In this document: one piece after another, positions 1 to 8,488 of the stretch
Layout of the letters: every line of letters starts with the position of its first letter
Numbering within the stretch: position 1 is the stretch's first letter
DNA from: JBGSKY01 sp041740995
GTDB taxonomy: Bacteria > Planctomycetota > Planctomycetia > Pirellulales > Pirellulaceae
DNA length: 24,161 nt
Reading direction: 5' to 3'
NCBI GenBank assembly: GCA_041740995.1
Contig: JBGSKY010000113.1
Span: 1-24,161, forward strand
Program-made: the position numbers and the translations under genes
The notes under the pieces: generated by a model
What the model was told of the DNA's origin: nothing
What the model saw: only the letters and a program-made list of their open reading frames with translations
Databases searched by the model: none

Positions 1-2
1 AA

Positions 3-629
3 GATTGGTGTCTTGCATTTGTGCGCGAAGGTCTGCTGATTTTTGATCCAGAAAACGGCAAACAAGAAGCGTTCTACCGTTGGCGAGCGGCAATCAACGA
101 AAGCGTTAATGCAGCGTGGCCGGTGGTCAGAGGAAACGAAATTTTTATATCGGAGACTTATGAGATTGGGTCAACACTGCTTCGATTTGAGCCTGGCAAG
201 TTGACGCCGATTTGGACCGACTCCGACAATCGACGCGATCAATCGATGCGTGCCCATTGGTCAACGCCGATTCTGATTGATGGCGTCTTATATGGATGCA
301 GCGGCCGAAACGAACCCGACGCCGACATTCGAGCAGTCAACTGGTCCGACGGCAAAGTCTTCTGGGTTCATCGAACGCATGCGCGTGCCAATGTTATCGC
401 GATTGGAAAGCAGCTCATCTTTGCCGATGAATTTGGAGTGGTGCAATTGATCGAACCTAATTCCGAAAAGCTGACCGTTCGCGCCGAAATCAATCTCCTG
501 GAGATGGCGAACGGGTCAGGCAAGCGTGGTTTGATCGGTACTCCTTCATGGGCACCGCCCGCCTTCGCTGATGGTTTGTTGATCCTCCGCGGCGACAACC
601 GAATGGTCGCACTGCAACTGGGGCTCTGA
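3..629 (+). CDS. PQQ-like beta-propeller repeat protein, 5' partial
   Basis: The reading frame is open to the left window edge, so this is the C-terminal part of a longer protein; the GTG at 21 is only the first internal start-like codon. The visible 209 or so residues repeat beta-propeller strand patterns: short hydrophobic strands followed by a Gly or Asp turn, for example P-x-V-x-G-x-x-I-F, P-I-L-I-D-G-V-L-Y-G and D-G-K-V-F-W. These are typical of PQQ-binding-like (BamB-type) propellers, which are abundant as exported proteins in planctomycetes. Nothing identifies a ligand or catalytic site. A pyrrolo-quinoline quinone enzyme cannot be claimed, because most such planctomycete proteins have no known cofactor. 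A 206-bp gap separates it from the downstream sigma factor, so it is probably not part of that operon. Confidence 0.7.
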   Translation, partial: DWCLAFVREGLLIFDPENGKQEAFYRWRAAINESVNAAWPVVRGNEIFISETYEIGSTLLRFEPGKLTPIWTDSDNRRDQSMRAHWSTPILIDGVLYGCSGRNEPDADIRAVNWSDGKVFWVHRTHARANVIAIGKQLIFADEFGVVQLIEPNSEKLTVRAEINLLEMANGSGKRGLIGTPSWAPPAFADGLLILRGDNRMVALQLGL

Positions 630-835
630 CCAATCGCATCGTTTACTAAAGGAGATTGCTGGCGAGAATCTTCTGCCGAGCCAAGACTAGTTCGGCTGCC
701 TCTTTTTCGTGCGCAAAATTCATTCTGAATTAATTTGGAAGTTTCGCGTAATATTCGTTGGCACGTTGTGTGTAATTTACTAGTCGGATTCATGCTGACT
801 AAGCAGTCCCATCCCGACTCCCTCAACGTATTGCA
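630..835. other. Intergenic region upstream of the sigma-factor operon
   Basis: This AT-richer 206-bp gap probably holds the promoter of the sigma/kinase/TPR operon. A short perfect inverted repeat (AATTCA, three-base loop, TGAATT) lies at 717-731. It is too AT-rich to be a convincing terminator, and I see no clear operator. The sequence TTGGCACG at 758-765 matches a sigma-54 -24 box, but the matching -12 box lacks the invariant GC. No promoter is called. Confidence 0.4.
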
Positions 836-1432
836 ATGGCAGCTCCAGAAACTCGCCAAAGTTTGTTGTTGCGACTTCACGATCCACGCGACCGTGAAGC
901 CTGGGATCAGTTCGTCGATTTATATCAACACGTGGTTTACCAAATGGCAGTCCGACGAGGAATGCAGCCAGCCGACGCGGACGATTTGACGCAGCAAGTC
1001 TTGATGAGCGTTAGCGGCGCGATAACGCGGTTCGAGCCCGATAACGCCGCCGCAAGATTTCGCACGTGGCTGCAAAAGATTGCACGCAATGCCATCTTCA
1101 ACGCGATGACGCGACGGCCTCGGGATTGCGCCGCTGGCGGTTCGGCGACACTGGATTTGCTGAATGAACAAATCGCCCCGGAGTGCCAGTCAGAACAGCT
1201 TGAGCTGGAATATCGACGCGAAGTGTTCCTCGTCGCCGCGTCGAAAATTCAATCCGAATTTCAACCGCATACATGGGCCTGTTTTTGGGAGACTGTGGTT
1301 TGCAACCGAACGGTCGATGTGGTCGCCCAGGAGTTGGGACGAAATCGTGGCAGCGTTTACACGGCCCGTTGCCGAGTGATCGCTCGACTACGTGAAGTTG
1401 TCGAACAACTCGATCAGCGAGGTGAATTATGA
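836..1432 (+). CDS. ECF-type RNA polymerase sigma factor
   Basis: This 198-residue protein fits the ECF sigma-70 size and layout. Region sigma-2 spans about residues 20-95, with the acidic run D-A-D-D-L-T-Q-Q-V and a following F-R-T-W-L core-binding/DNA-melting stretch. Region sigma-4 spans about 145-190 and carries a helix-turn-helix (V-A-Q-E-L-G-R-N-R-G-S-V-Y). The opening T-R-x-S-L-L-x-R-L is, from experience, characteristic of a planctomycete sigma family that includes members next to Ser/Thr kinases. The start at ATG 836 gives this conserved N-terminus; no Shine-Dalgarno is visible. Its stop overlaps the kinase start by ATGA at 1429-1432, so the two are translationally coupled. It should direct RNA polymerase to a dedicated promoter set, perhaps including its own operon (inference). 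Its activity is probably controlled by the coupled zinc-finger kinase. Confidence 0.9.
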   Translation: MAAPETRQSLLLRLHDPRDREAWDQFVDLYQHVVYQMAVRRGMQPADADDLTQQVLMSVSGAITRFEPDNAAARFRTWLQKIARNAIFNAMTRRPRDCAAGGSATLDLLNEQIAPECQSEQLELEYRREVFLVAASKIQSEFQPHTWACFWETVVCNRTVDVVAQELGRNRGSVYTARCRVIARLREVVEQLDQRGEL

Positions 1433-2793
1433 ATGCCACGCGGGTGACCTGTTCCGAATCGACGATCCAGCGTTTCTTGGAAGGCCGATTACCGGACGCT
1501 GAGCAGCTAAGTTTCGAGCAGCATCTTGAGCAGTGCAGTGTATGCGATCGACGCTTGGCAAGTATTTCGGCCAGCCAAGATTTTTGGATCGAAACACATC
1601 GTTTTTTAGGCGACACCCGGGAGCTACCCGATCTGCAGAGTAAGACTTTTTCCCTCGACTGGTCGAGCACGGAAGATTGGTCGAATCGCAACGCGTTCTG
1701 CGAAATCAAGCTCGATCCAAGCGATGATCCTCGGATGCTTGGGCGAATTGGAGAATATGAAATCAATAGCGTCATCGGTCGCGGAGGAATGGGCGTCGTG
1801 CTGAGGGCCTGGGATCCTACGCTCGGTCGTACCATTGCACTTAAGATTCTTAACCCAACCTATGCATATCAGCCTGCCGCCAGACAGCGGTTCGCGAGGG
1901 AAGCAAAAGCTGCTGCTGCCGTTGTTCATGATAACGTGATGCCAATTTACGGCGTCGATAGTTTTAATGGCGCGCCTTATTTGGTTATGCCATTCGTTGA
2001 AGGTAAATCGTTGCAGCAAAGAATCGATCGGGACGATCCGCTGCAGATCGACGAATTACTAAACATCTCGCTGCAACTAGCTCGCGGATTGCAGGCTGCA
2101 CATGCACAAGGCGTAATTCATCGGGATATCAAACCTTTGAACATACTATTGCCGCAAAACGGCTCGCGTGTACTCATTACGGATTTCGGCTTAGCTCGTG
2201 TCGCCGCTGACGCTACATTGACTCGCAGCGGTGTAATTGCTGGGACGCCAGCCTATATGTCGCCCGAGCAAGCTCGCGGTGCAGGCCTTGATCCGCGCAG
2301 TGATTTGTTTTCATTGGGCTGTGTCATGTTTGCAATGGCCACTGGTCGTCCGCCATTTTGCGATGAATCTGCCTATGTCGTCTTGCGCCGCATTGTGGAT
2401 GAACAGCCGCGACCGCTCAGAGAAATCAACTCACTGATTCCAAAGTGGTTCGAAGCAATAGTTAATAAGCTGCTGGCCAAGAATCGCGAAGATCGCTTCG
2501 AGTCTGCGGAACAGCTTGGCGGTCATTTAGAAGCGTGCATCGCTCATCTGCGAGAACCGAACAAAGTTAGCTTACCACAGCTTAAACGAAACAATCGATC
2601 AATGTCTCGACTGTGGATCGGCATCATTAGCTTTTGCCTTCTCGTCGTTGCGGTATCGACTTTTATCTACCGAACGCAAAATCTGGAAAGACAGGACTCC
2701 AACCAGTCGCACCTATTGTGGCAACCAGATCACACTGATCTGGGCCGTTTAGAACAATTGCTTAACGAGTTGAATGAGGATCTCGAAAAATGA
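1429..2793 (+). CDS. Membrane Ser/Thr protein kinase with N-terminal anti-sigma-like zinc finger
   Basis: This is a 454-residue Hanks-type kinase. The N-terminus has an H-x3-C-x2-C motif (H32, C36, C39), the zinc-binding signature of ZAS anti-sigma factors. The kinase domain starts near residue 105. It has the glycine loop G-R-G-G-M-G-V-V at 117-124, ATP-binding K139, catalytic H-R-D with D233, D-F-G with D252, and an activation loop ending G-T-P-A-Y-M-S-P-E-Q, so it should be active. One membrane helix at about 395-415 leaves a short C-terminal tail outside the cytoplasm. It overlaps the sigma-factor gene upstream and the exported TPR gene downstream, each by ATGA. Kinases encoded beside ECF factors are known in planctomycetes. 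A reasonable model is that the zinc finger holds the sigma factor and kinase activity controls release. That model is inference; the domains and coupling are directly visible. Confidence 0.93.
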   Translation: MNATRVTCSESTIQRFLEGRLPDAEQLSFEQHLEQCSVCDRRLASISASQDFWIETHRFLGDTRELPDLQSKTFSLDWSSTEDWSNRNAFCEIKLDPSDDPRMLGRIGEYEINSVIGRGGMGVVLRAWDPTLGRTIALKILNPTYAYQPAARQRFAREAKAAAAVVHDNVMPIYGVDSFNGAPYLVMPFVEGKSLQQRIDRDDPLQIDELLNISLQLARGLQAAHAQGVIHRDIKPLNILLPQNGSRVLITDFGLARVAADATLTRSGVIAGTPAYMSPEQARGAGLDPRSDLFSLGCVMFAMATGRPPFCDESAYVVLRRIVDEQPRPLREINSLIPKWFEAIVNKLLAKNREDRFESAEQLGGHLEACIAHLREPNKVSLPQLKRNNRSMSRLWIGIISFCLLVVAVSTFIYRTQNLERQDSNQSHLLWQPDHTDLGRLEQLLNELNEDLEK

Positions 2794-4097
2794 TTAGAAA
2801 TCATGCTACAAAAAGATGGATACATTTCGCATTGTTTGGCTGGATCGCAGCTTTGCTTGTCGCAGGGTTGCATCATGAATCGCACGCTGACGACGCAGAG
2901 TCAGACGCTGGCCAAAAGGCAACTGATTTTGACGTACACGTGATTGGTTTATACCAGCCAGAAAACTCAAATGTAGACGATCGCGTCTATGTGAAAATCC
3001 AAAACACAGGGCGGCCAATGACCGTGGTTCTATGCAGTTACTTCGGCGCGCAATGGAACATCGATGTTGCAGCGGACGCACAACTTAAAGAAGTCATCAT
3101 AAGCGGTTGGTTTGACCATTCATGGGTGGGGCTGCCAGAAAAAATTCCCGTTCGCAAAATAATTGGTTCATCGGCCGCAAGCACGCCGTCAAATAAAGAT
3201 TACTTTTGGTCTTATGCTTGGCATACAGATCGTGGTCGTGATATGCAAAGCAAGATCAAGCGGCTAACTGGAAACTCAATTACAACTTTTCAAGGCGTGT
3301 ATGAAGGCAAGCAATTTGTCATCGACGGCCAAGCGGGCTCGCTCGATAAAAATGACGATGCATCGGGCAATGATCGCGATGCATTGAATGCTGACCAGCT
3401 GCAAGATCGGTCGCTAGTTGAAAAACACGTCCGACAACTATTCGCGATCGATATGCGGGAAACGGAGCGACGTATCAAAACGGCTGAGGAGAATTTGGCG
3501 CGCATCAAGAAGAACTATGCAGATCGTCAACGCCAATCGGAAAAGATCATCAACACCCGGATCGCAGCCTTGATGAAAAGCGACGAGCCAAGTGCTGTGC
3601 GGCCCAAAAAGATTGCTGATCCAACAGGCGAGGGCTGGAAATTATGGCGCCAACAGGACTGGGACTCAGCGTTAGAAATGTTCAAAATTGCCGTAGAGCA
3701 AACGCCTAACGATGACAACGCTTGGAACGGTTTGGGTTGGACAGATCAAGTACTCGGCAAACATGACATGGCGATCAGCGCTTTTGAGCGAGCGCTAGAT
3801 TTAAACGCAAAGAACGGGGGCGCTCAAAATGGTTTGGGTCGAGCTTATCTTGGGCTCGGTGAGCTGGAGAAGGCTGAGAAAATCTTGAGTGCGGCAACCC
3901 AGCAAACGATTGACGAATACGGCGACGCAAAAGCGATCAAGCTTGGCGTAACCGCATCTTGGTTTGGATTGGTCGAGGTTTACTTGGCGCAGAATAATAT
4001 TGAACAAGCGAAGGTATGGGCCGACCGATACCTTAAATATAAGCCAGACGAATCTCAGATGAAATTGTTGCGTGAGATGGCTGACCGCAAAAATTGA
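2790..4097 (+). CDS. Exported TPR-repeat protein of the sigma/kinase operon
   Basis: This 435-residue protein begins with a signal peptide: basic n-region (R-N-H-A-T-K-R), hydrophobic core at about 11-30, and a likely cleavage after S-H-A near residue 33. A domain of unknown function, about residues 45-175, is rich in beta-strand pattern. A charged, probably coiled-coil stretch follows at about 209-260. TPR repeats occupy about 281-430, seen as A-W-N-G-L-G-W followed by A-I-S-A-F-E-R-A-L-D-L-N, then G-L-G-R-A-Y-L-G-L-G-E-L-E-K-A. The start ATG overlaps the kinase stop by four bases. Its periplasmic location and coupling to a kinase with an external tail suggest it may present a signal to the kinase or be part of the envelope function the operon serves; both are inference. 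I do not recognise the N-terminal domain. Confidence 0.85.
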   Translation: MIRNHATKRWIHFALFGWIAALLVAGLHHESHADDAESDAGQKATDFDVHVIGLYQPENSNVDDRVYVKIQNTGRPMTVVLCSYFGAQWNIDVAADAQLKEVIISGWFDHSWVGLPEKIPVRKIIGSSAASTPSNKDYFWSYAWHTDRGRDMQSKIKRLTGNSITTFQGVYEGKQFVIDGQAGSLDKNDDASGNDRDALNADQLQDRSLVEKHVRQLFAIDMRETERRIKTAEENLARIKKNYADRQRQSEKIINTRIAALMKSDEPSAVRPKKIADPTGEGWKLWRQQDWDSALEMFKIAVEQTPNDDNAWNGLGWTDQVLGKHDMAISAFERALDLNAKNGGAQNGLGRAYLGLGELEKAEKILSAATQQTIDEYGDAKAIKLGVTASWFGLVEVYLAQNNIEQAKVWADRYLKYKPDESQMKLLREMADRKN

Positions 4098-4312
4098 CCA
4101 TTCGATTCACTGGGATGTTATCATTCGATTTCGTTTTGCTTGTTGGCTGTCACTAAAACATCGGTTTTCAAACGCTGCGGTGCAATTGATATTGTTCGGG
4201 GATCAAGAATTGATGGACCGATACGAGAATTTCGAGCCAGCGAACATGGGAGGTTTCGAAATCGATACGATGGGGCTTTCAATGAGTCTCTTGCACAAAG
4301 CAGCCCATCGCG
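4098..4312. other. Intergenic gap between the kinase operon and the CDP-alcohol gene
   Basis: This 215-bp stretch contains small overlapping frames without recognisable protein patterns or ribosome sites, so I treat it as non-coding. No convincing terminator or promoter was seen. Confidence 0.4.
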
Positions 4313-5023
4313 ATGTCTAGTGAATTCGATTCGGATACGGTTTCTACTAAAGACCGTCGACCACTGAAGACACGCTCGTGGCGGGTGTTTCAGTTCCTGG
4401 CGACCAAGTTGGCGGCCGCTGGCGTGACTCCCAACGCGATTTCAGTCGCCAGCGTCGCCTTCGCAGTTCTCGGCGCGATTGGATTTGGCATTACAGGTTG
4501 CTGGAGCGAAGCATGGATCGTTCGCGGTGGCTGGTTGCTTGCGATCGCGGGCATTCAAATGCGATTGATTGCAAACTTGCTTGATGGAATGGTCGCAGTT
4601 GAGGGCGGTAAAGCATCGGCCACGGGTCCGCTTTTTAATGAAGTTCCTGACCGATTGAGCGACCCAATTCTGCTGGTCGCCGCTGGCTACGCTCAGGCAA
4701 GCGATCCAGTTGCAGGATGGGCGGCGGCTGTGATGGCACTGTTGGTCGCTTACGTTCGCGCCGTTGCAGCGAGCGTCGGCGCGGGGCAACTTTTTCTTGG
4801 ACCGATGGCAAAACAGCAGCGCATGGCATTGCTAACTTTCGTTGCCGGATATGGAATGATCGTGCCAAGCCATTGGTTGCACTTTTTTAAGCGGTTTGAT
4901 CTTTCGATTGGCATAGTTCAGATCGCGTTGTGGGCTATCGTAGGGGGTTGCGCGATTACCGTCTGCCGGCGATTGAGTAGGGCAGCAATCTTTTTGCGAA
5001 GTCAAGAACGGCGATCATCATGA
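4313..5023 (+). CDS. CDP-alcohol phosphatidyltransferase family protein, YnbA-like
   Basis: This 236-residue membrane enzyme should transfer a phosphatidyl group from a CDP-linked lipid to an alcohol. The family motif D-G-x2-A-R-x8-G-x3-D-x3-D is present with exact spacing at residues 91-113, but with two replacements. It reads D91, G92, A95, then V96 where Arg is expected, G105, N109 where Asp is expected, and D113. D117 follows. The Asn is, as I recall, shared with E. coli YnbA, a family member of unknown substrate. About five or six hydrophobic helices flank the motif. The stop overlaps the next gene, a CdsA-like cytidylyltransferase, by ATGA, matching the ynbA-ynbB arrangement. The CDP-DAG-using fold is well supported. 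The alcohol substrate is unknown, and reduced or altered metal-dependent chemistry is possible. Confidence 0.85.
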   Translation: MSSEFDSDTVSTKDRRPLKTRSWRVFQFLATKLAAAGVTPNAISVASVAFAVLGAIGFGITGCWSEAWIVRGGWLLAIAGIQMRLIANLLDGMVAVEGGKASATGPLFNEVPDRLSDPILLVAAGYAQASDPVAGWAAAVMALLVAYVRAVAASVGAGQLFLGPMAKQQRMALLTFVAGYGMIVPSHWLHFFKRFDLSIGIVQIALWAIVGGCAITVCRRLSRAAIFLRSQERRSS

Positions 5024-6009
5024 GTGAATGGCTTCAGTTCAATCACCTGACCACGCCGGTGCGCCTGGTCTTGCTGGGTGTGTTTGGTGCGTTGTTGATT
5101 GCAAGCATCATTTCTATCGTTTTGGTAAAACGTCAACCGCACAAAGATCTGTCGGAATTGCGTGCGAGAATTCGGACTTGGTGGGTAATTGCGGGGCTGG
5201 TCGCAGGCAGTTTGTTGCTTTCGCCCAAGACCGCAATTTGGTTTCTTGCATTGGTAAGTTTTCTCGCGCTCAAAGAGTTCTTTTCATTAGTTCCTTCAAG
5301 GCGTGCGGATCGGCGCGTGATGATTTGGGCTTATGCTGCGATCCCCGTTCAATATGCATGGATAGCCGCAGGCCAGTACGGAATCTTCGTCGTCTTCATT
5401 CCCGTTTTTCTATTTCTATTGTTGCCCGCGAGAATGATTTTTATAGGCGAAACCAAAGGGTTTTTGCAAGCGATCGCTACGGTGCAATGGGGAGTAATGG
5501 GAACGATCTTTTTTCTATCACATGCTGCGTACTTGCTAGTTTTAAAGGTCGCGGACGATCCGTTTATTACGCCGGTTTGGTCTAGTGAAAATGCGTCGCT
5601 GTTCCCAGGGCCTGGCTTATTTTTATTGTTGTTGGTGCTAACACAAAGCAACGACGTCGCGCAGTATGTTTGGGGCAAGTCGTTCGGACGTCATAAAATC
5701 ACACCGCGTGTCAGCCCAAACAAGACGTGGGAAGGCTTTCTCGGTGGTTTAGCAACGACGATCGCATTGGCGGCGTTGCTTGGGCCTGCGATCACGATGT
5801 TAGATTTGCCTCGCGCGGCGATCGCGGGATTCATCGTCGGGGTCACTGGTTTACTCGGCGACCTAAATATTTCAGCACTGAAACGCGACTTAGGTGTCAA
5901 AGATGCCGGGTCGACGTTGCCAGGTCATGGCGGTGTTTTAGATCGGATCGATAGTCTAATTTTTACAGCCCCGGTATTTTTGCATTTCGTGCGATTCTGT
6001 TACGGCTGA
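5020..6009 (+). CDS. Phosphatidate cytidylyltransferase, CdsA/YnbB-like
   Basis: This 329-residue polytopic membrane protein should make CDP-diacylglycerol from phosphatidate and CTP. The C-terminal signature S-x-L-K-R-x4-K-D-x-G-x2-L-P-x-H-G-G-V-x-D-R-I-D is complete at about residues 285-311. An upstream S-P-N-K-T-W-E-G motif, also typical of the family, is present. Hydrophobic helices run through most of the rest. Length is slightly above the roughly 270-300 residues usual for CdsA. The start ATG at 5020 overlaps the upstream CDP-alcohol transferase stop. The pair could form a short pathway in which this enzyme supplies the activated lipid that the transferase consumes. Whether it is the cell's only CdsA or a specialised second copy cannot be told from this window; its pairing with a YnbA-like gene favours the second. 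Confidence 0.92.
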   Translation: MSEWLQFNHLTTPVRLVLLGVFGALLIASIISIVLVKRQPHKDLSELRARIRTWWVIAGLVAGSLLLSPKTAIWFLALVSFLALKEFFSLVPSRRADRRVMIWAYAAIPVQYAWIAAGQYGIFVVFIPVFLFLLLPARMIFIGETKGFLQAIATVQWGVMGTIFFLSHAAYLLVLKVADDPFITPVWSSENASLFPGPGLFLLLLVLTQSNDVAQYVWGKSFGRHKITPRVSPNKTWEGFLGGLATTIALAALLGPAITMLDLPRAAIAGFIVGVTGLLGDLNISALKRDLGVKDAGSTLPGHGGVLDRIDSLIFTAPVFLHFVRFCYG

Positions 6010-6319
6010 AAATCAACGGATGACGAACCACAGTGCGTCAAAATACCGAGCCGCATCGATTGTTGCGGTATCTGCTTTTTCGAACGCTCAGTTGATCGCT
6101 CGAGGCGTTAGAGATTATTCTGAGACTGTATGAGTTTTTGCCACGAGAAAAGAGAAGCGCGAGAATTCCAGTCAACTCTATTGTTGCTTTCCTTGGCTTC
6201 AATTTCGACGCCAGACAACAAAGACGTCCGCGCTGTTCACGTTTCGATACAAGCTAGGTTGCGGGCAGAGATCCAATAGATATTTAATTGGCGAATTTGA
6301 GTACTCTTCAGGAACTTCC
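6010..6319. other. 310-bp intergenic region before the glycosidase gene
   Basis: No coding pattern was found on either strand. The left part holds a possible hairpin followed by a T-run, reported separately. The right end carries AGGA at 6310-6313, six bases before the glycosidase ATG. The middle should contain that gene's promoter, but no clear -35/-10 pair was picked out. Confidence 0.5.
6051..6080 (+). terminator. Possible weak intrinsic terminator after the CdsA-like gene
   Basis: CCGCA at 6051-6055 can pair with TGCGG at 6064-6068 around an eight-base loop, and TTTTT lies at 6076-6080. An alternative outer pairing, ATACCG at 6043-6048 with CGGTAT at 6066-6071, competes with it. The stem is short and the T-run is offset by seven bases, so this is tentative. 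Confidence 0.3.
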
Positions 6320-8488
6320 ATGAAAAGACGATCGTTCATCGTACGAACTTCCGCAGGGCTTGCGTTAGCAACATTTCCGGGGCGTAGACTCTTTGCGGCT
6401 GAGACGGTCAAGGCGGATGATGTCGCGTCGAGCTTTCAGTTTGGCGCGGTTTATTTTCGTGGCCAGAATAACCCGCCGCGCGAGGATTGGGAACGCGACC
6501 ATCGCGTTGCTGCAGAAGACGGGCACACGCTGTTTCGACATTGGGTTCCTTGGAATGTTGTTGAGGTCGCGCCAGGTAAATTTGAGTGGGCCGACTATGA
6601 GCGAATGCTCGATTTGGCTGCTAAAAATGGGATTCGTGTGGTCCTGGCCGAGATGCTGGTCGATTTTCCAGAATGGCTGATCGCAGCGCATCCTGAGGCG
6701 CGGATTGAAACGGCAAGTGGGGTGAAGCGGCAAAGTGAAATGCACGGCAGCAGTTTTAACGGAGGCCATCGATCGTTGTGCTTAAATCACACCGCTGTCT
6801 GCGATGCAGCTACGCAGTTCTTGACCGAATTGAGCACAGCATTCCGCGGGCATCCAGCCTTGTTGGGTTACGATATCTGGAACGAGTGTACAGAATACAC
6901 TTCGGAAAGACTTTGTTTTTGCAGTGAATGCCAGACAGCGTTTGGCGACTGGATGCGCGAGAAAGAAGGTGATATCAAATCAATCGCCCAGCGCTGGCAT
7001 CGTCCCAGCTTAACGGCCTTTGAACAGATCCAATTGCCACGAGCCCCCGGCCTCTTCCCTGATTTTCTTGACAGTATCCGCTGGCGAAATGATGACGCGC
7101 AATATTGGATGCGATGGCGGCAGGAAGTCCTTAAGAGTGTTGATCCACGCTCGCTGATCATAGCGCACGGCAACGCCAGAACACATGTTGACGCGAGTGT
7201 GTGCGTGGGCGATGACTTCCGCGCGGCCGTGAACTGCGAAGTTTTTGGATACACGCATTACTTTGGCAATGGACATCCACCTTTATTGTCCGGTGATTTA
7301 ATTCGCAGCGCTTCACAAGGCAAGCCGTTCTGGCGGGCCGAGGCGGTTGGTGGCCCGCAATGGTCGCGACGTAAGCCGAGTGAACCGCGACCGAACATGA
7401 GTGAACTGGATGACCCAGCCGCAATCCGAATTGACGCCTTGATCAGTATGGCTTGCGGCGCAAGTTCTTACATGAATCCACGTTGGCGTTCGTTGCTCGA
7501 TGGCCCGCTTTTTAACGCCTTCGGTTGGTACGCCGATGACGGCAGTCGAACGGCGAAATCAGAAGAAATCAAGCGACTTGCAGAATGGTGCGCTAGTCCG
7601 GACGTCCAACCAATTTGGAAAATGAAACCTTCGATTGGTGATGTTGCGTTGGTACTGATCGATGAATCGCAAGACTGGTGCTATGGGATGCAAGGCGACA
7701 CAAGCGTCTATGCCGGTTGTGTCCGAGGGTTGCACCGCGGCCTAACTTCCGCTGGTTTATCTTGCGATTTTGTCAAGCCAATTTTAGAGCATCTCAGATC
7801 TCATCGAGTTGCTTACGTTCCTTTTCCGGTAGCCATGAGTGCGTCGAACCTTAACACGCTTTTGGAATGGGGCAAGCTCGGGGGGCATGTGGTGTTCGAA
7901 GCTTGTGCGGGCTACTTCGACGAAATCGCTCATTCTTTTTCAGAGCAGCCCAATCGCGGGCTCGGCGAAATTTTTGGTGACATCGTAACGCAAAGCAGTT
8001 TCGCACTCGACCAACATGACCAATTGAAAGTCACAACCGCCCAGGGCGATTTGCCAGGTGGGCTTTATCGTCAGTCCTTCAAGCCAAGCGATAGCATTGA
8101 GACGCTTGGGACACACGAAAATTCCGATGTTGCAATTGTGCGTTGCAACCATGGTCAGGGAAGTGTTACTCTCGTTGGCACGAACCCCAGCTATGCCATG
8201 CAGAGGTCGATGACTCCGGCAGCAATTGCTTGGCTACGGTCAGTACTTCGATCACAAGTAGACCATCCGGTTGTTGTGCAGGAATACGCCACGCGTTTTT
8301 ATACTGACGACGATACGACAGTGGCGTGGATAATTAATCCGACGAGGGGGATTCTCGAAGTCGATGTACAAGTATCAGCCGCGCCCGCCATGCTTCGTGG
8401 CAAGCTAGTTGCCTACGATAGAAGCGCCAAGATCGCAAAATTGCTTGTCCCGTCTCAGGACGCCGTCGTCCTCAGATGGGAGAAATAA
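6320..8488 (+). CDS. Exported GH42-like beta-galactosidase / glycoside hydrolase
   Basis: This 722-residue protein starts with a twin-arginine signal (K-R-R-S-F-I-V at 2-8, hydrophobic stretch, cleavage near L-F-A-A at about 24-27). The next 400 residues read as a GH42-type (beta/alpha)8 barrel. The probable acid/base is E189 in D-I-W-N-E, and the probable nucleophile is E341 in F-W-R-A-E. C199, C201 and C204 form the C-x-C-x2-C cluster that binds zinc in many GH42 enzymes. From about 440 to 640 a region resembles the GH42 trimerisation domain. An AGGA at 6310-6313 supports the start. GH42 enzymes usually cleave terminal beta-galactosides; an exported form would act on extracellular or periplasmic oligosaccharides. 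A convergent esterase lies 78 bp downstream. Family level is well supported; the exact glycan is unknown. Confidence 0.87.
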   Translation: MKRRSFIVRTSAGLALATFPGRRLFAAETVKADDVASSFQFGAVYFRGQNNPPREDWERDHRVAAEDGHTLFRHWVPWNVVEVAPGKFEWADYERMLDLAAKNGIRVVLAEMLVDFPEWLIAAHPEARIETASGVKRQSEMHGSSFNGGHRSLCLNHTAVCDAATQFLTELSTAFRGHPALLGYDIWNECTEYTSERLCFCSECQTAFGDWMREKEGDIKSIAQRWHRPSLTAFEQIQLPRAPGLFPDFLDSIRWRNDDAQYWMRWRQEVLKSVDPRSLIIAHGNARTHVDASVCVGDDFRAAVNCEVFGYTHYFGNGHPPLLSGDLIRSASQGKPFWRAEAVGGPQWSRRKPSEPRPNMSELDDPAAIRIDALISMACGASSYMNPRWRSLLDGPLFNAFGWYADDGSRTAKSEEIKRLAEWCASPDVQPIWKMKPSIGDVALVLIDESQDWCYGMQGDTSVYAGCVRGLHRGLTSAGLSCDFVKPILEHLRSHRVAYVPFPVAMSASNLNTLLEWGKLGGHVVFEACAGYFDEIAHSFSEQPNRGLGEIFGDIVTQSSFALDQHDQLKVTTAQGDLPGGLYRQSFKPSDSIETLGTHENSDVAIVRCNHGQGSVTLVGTNPSYAMQRSMTPAAIAWLRSVLRSQVDHPVVVQEYATRFYTDDDTTVAWIINPTRGILEVDVQVSAAPAMLRGKLVAYDRSAKIAKLLVPSQDAVVLRWEK

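Noticed and set aside
758..775. TTGGCACG resembling a sigma-54 -24 box upstream of the ECF sigma gene
   Set aside because: At the required spacing the -12 element reads GTGT and lacks the invariant GC, so it is not a credible sigma-54 promoter.
1098..1835. A 245-residue minus-strand frame
   Set aside because: It lies antisense across the sigma factor and kinase genes, which have clear domains; its composition is Ser/Arg-rich with no domain pattern.
4072..4367. Two overlapping small plus-strand frames between the TPR and CDP-alcohol genes
   Set aside because: They run into the flanking genes in other frames, lack ribosome sites and show no recognisable protein pattern.
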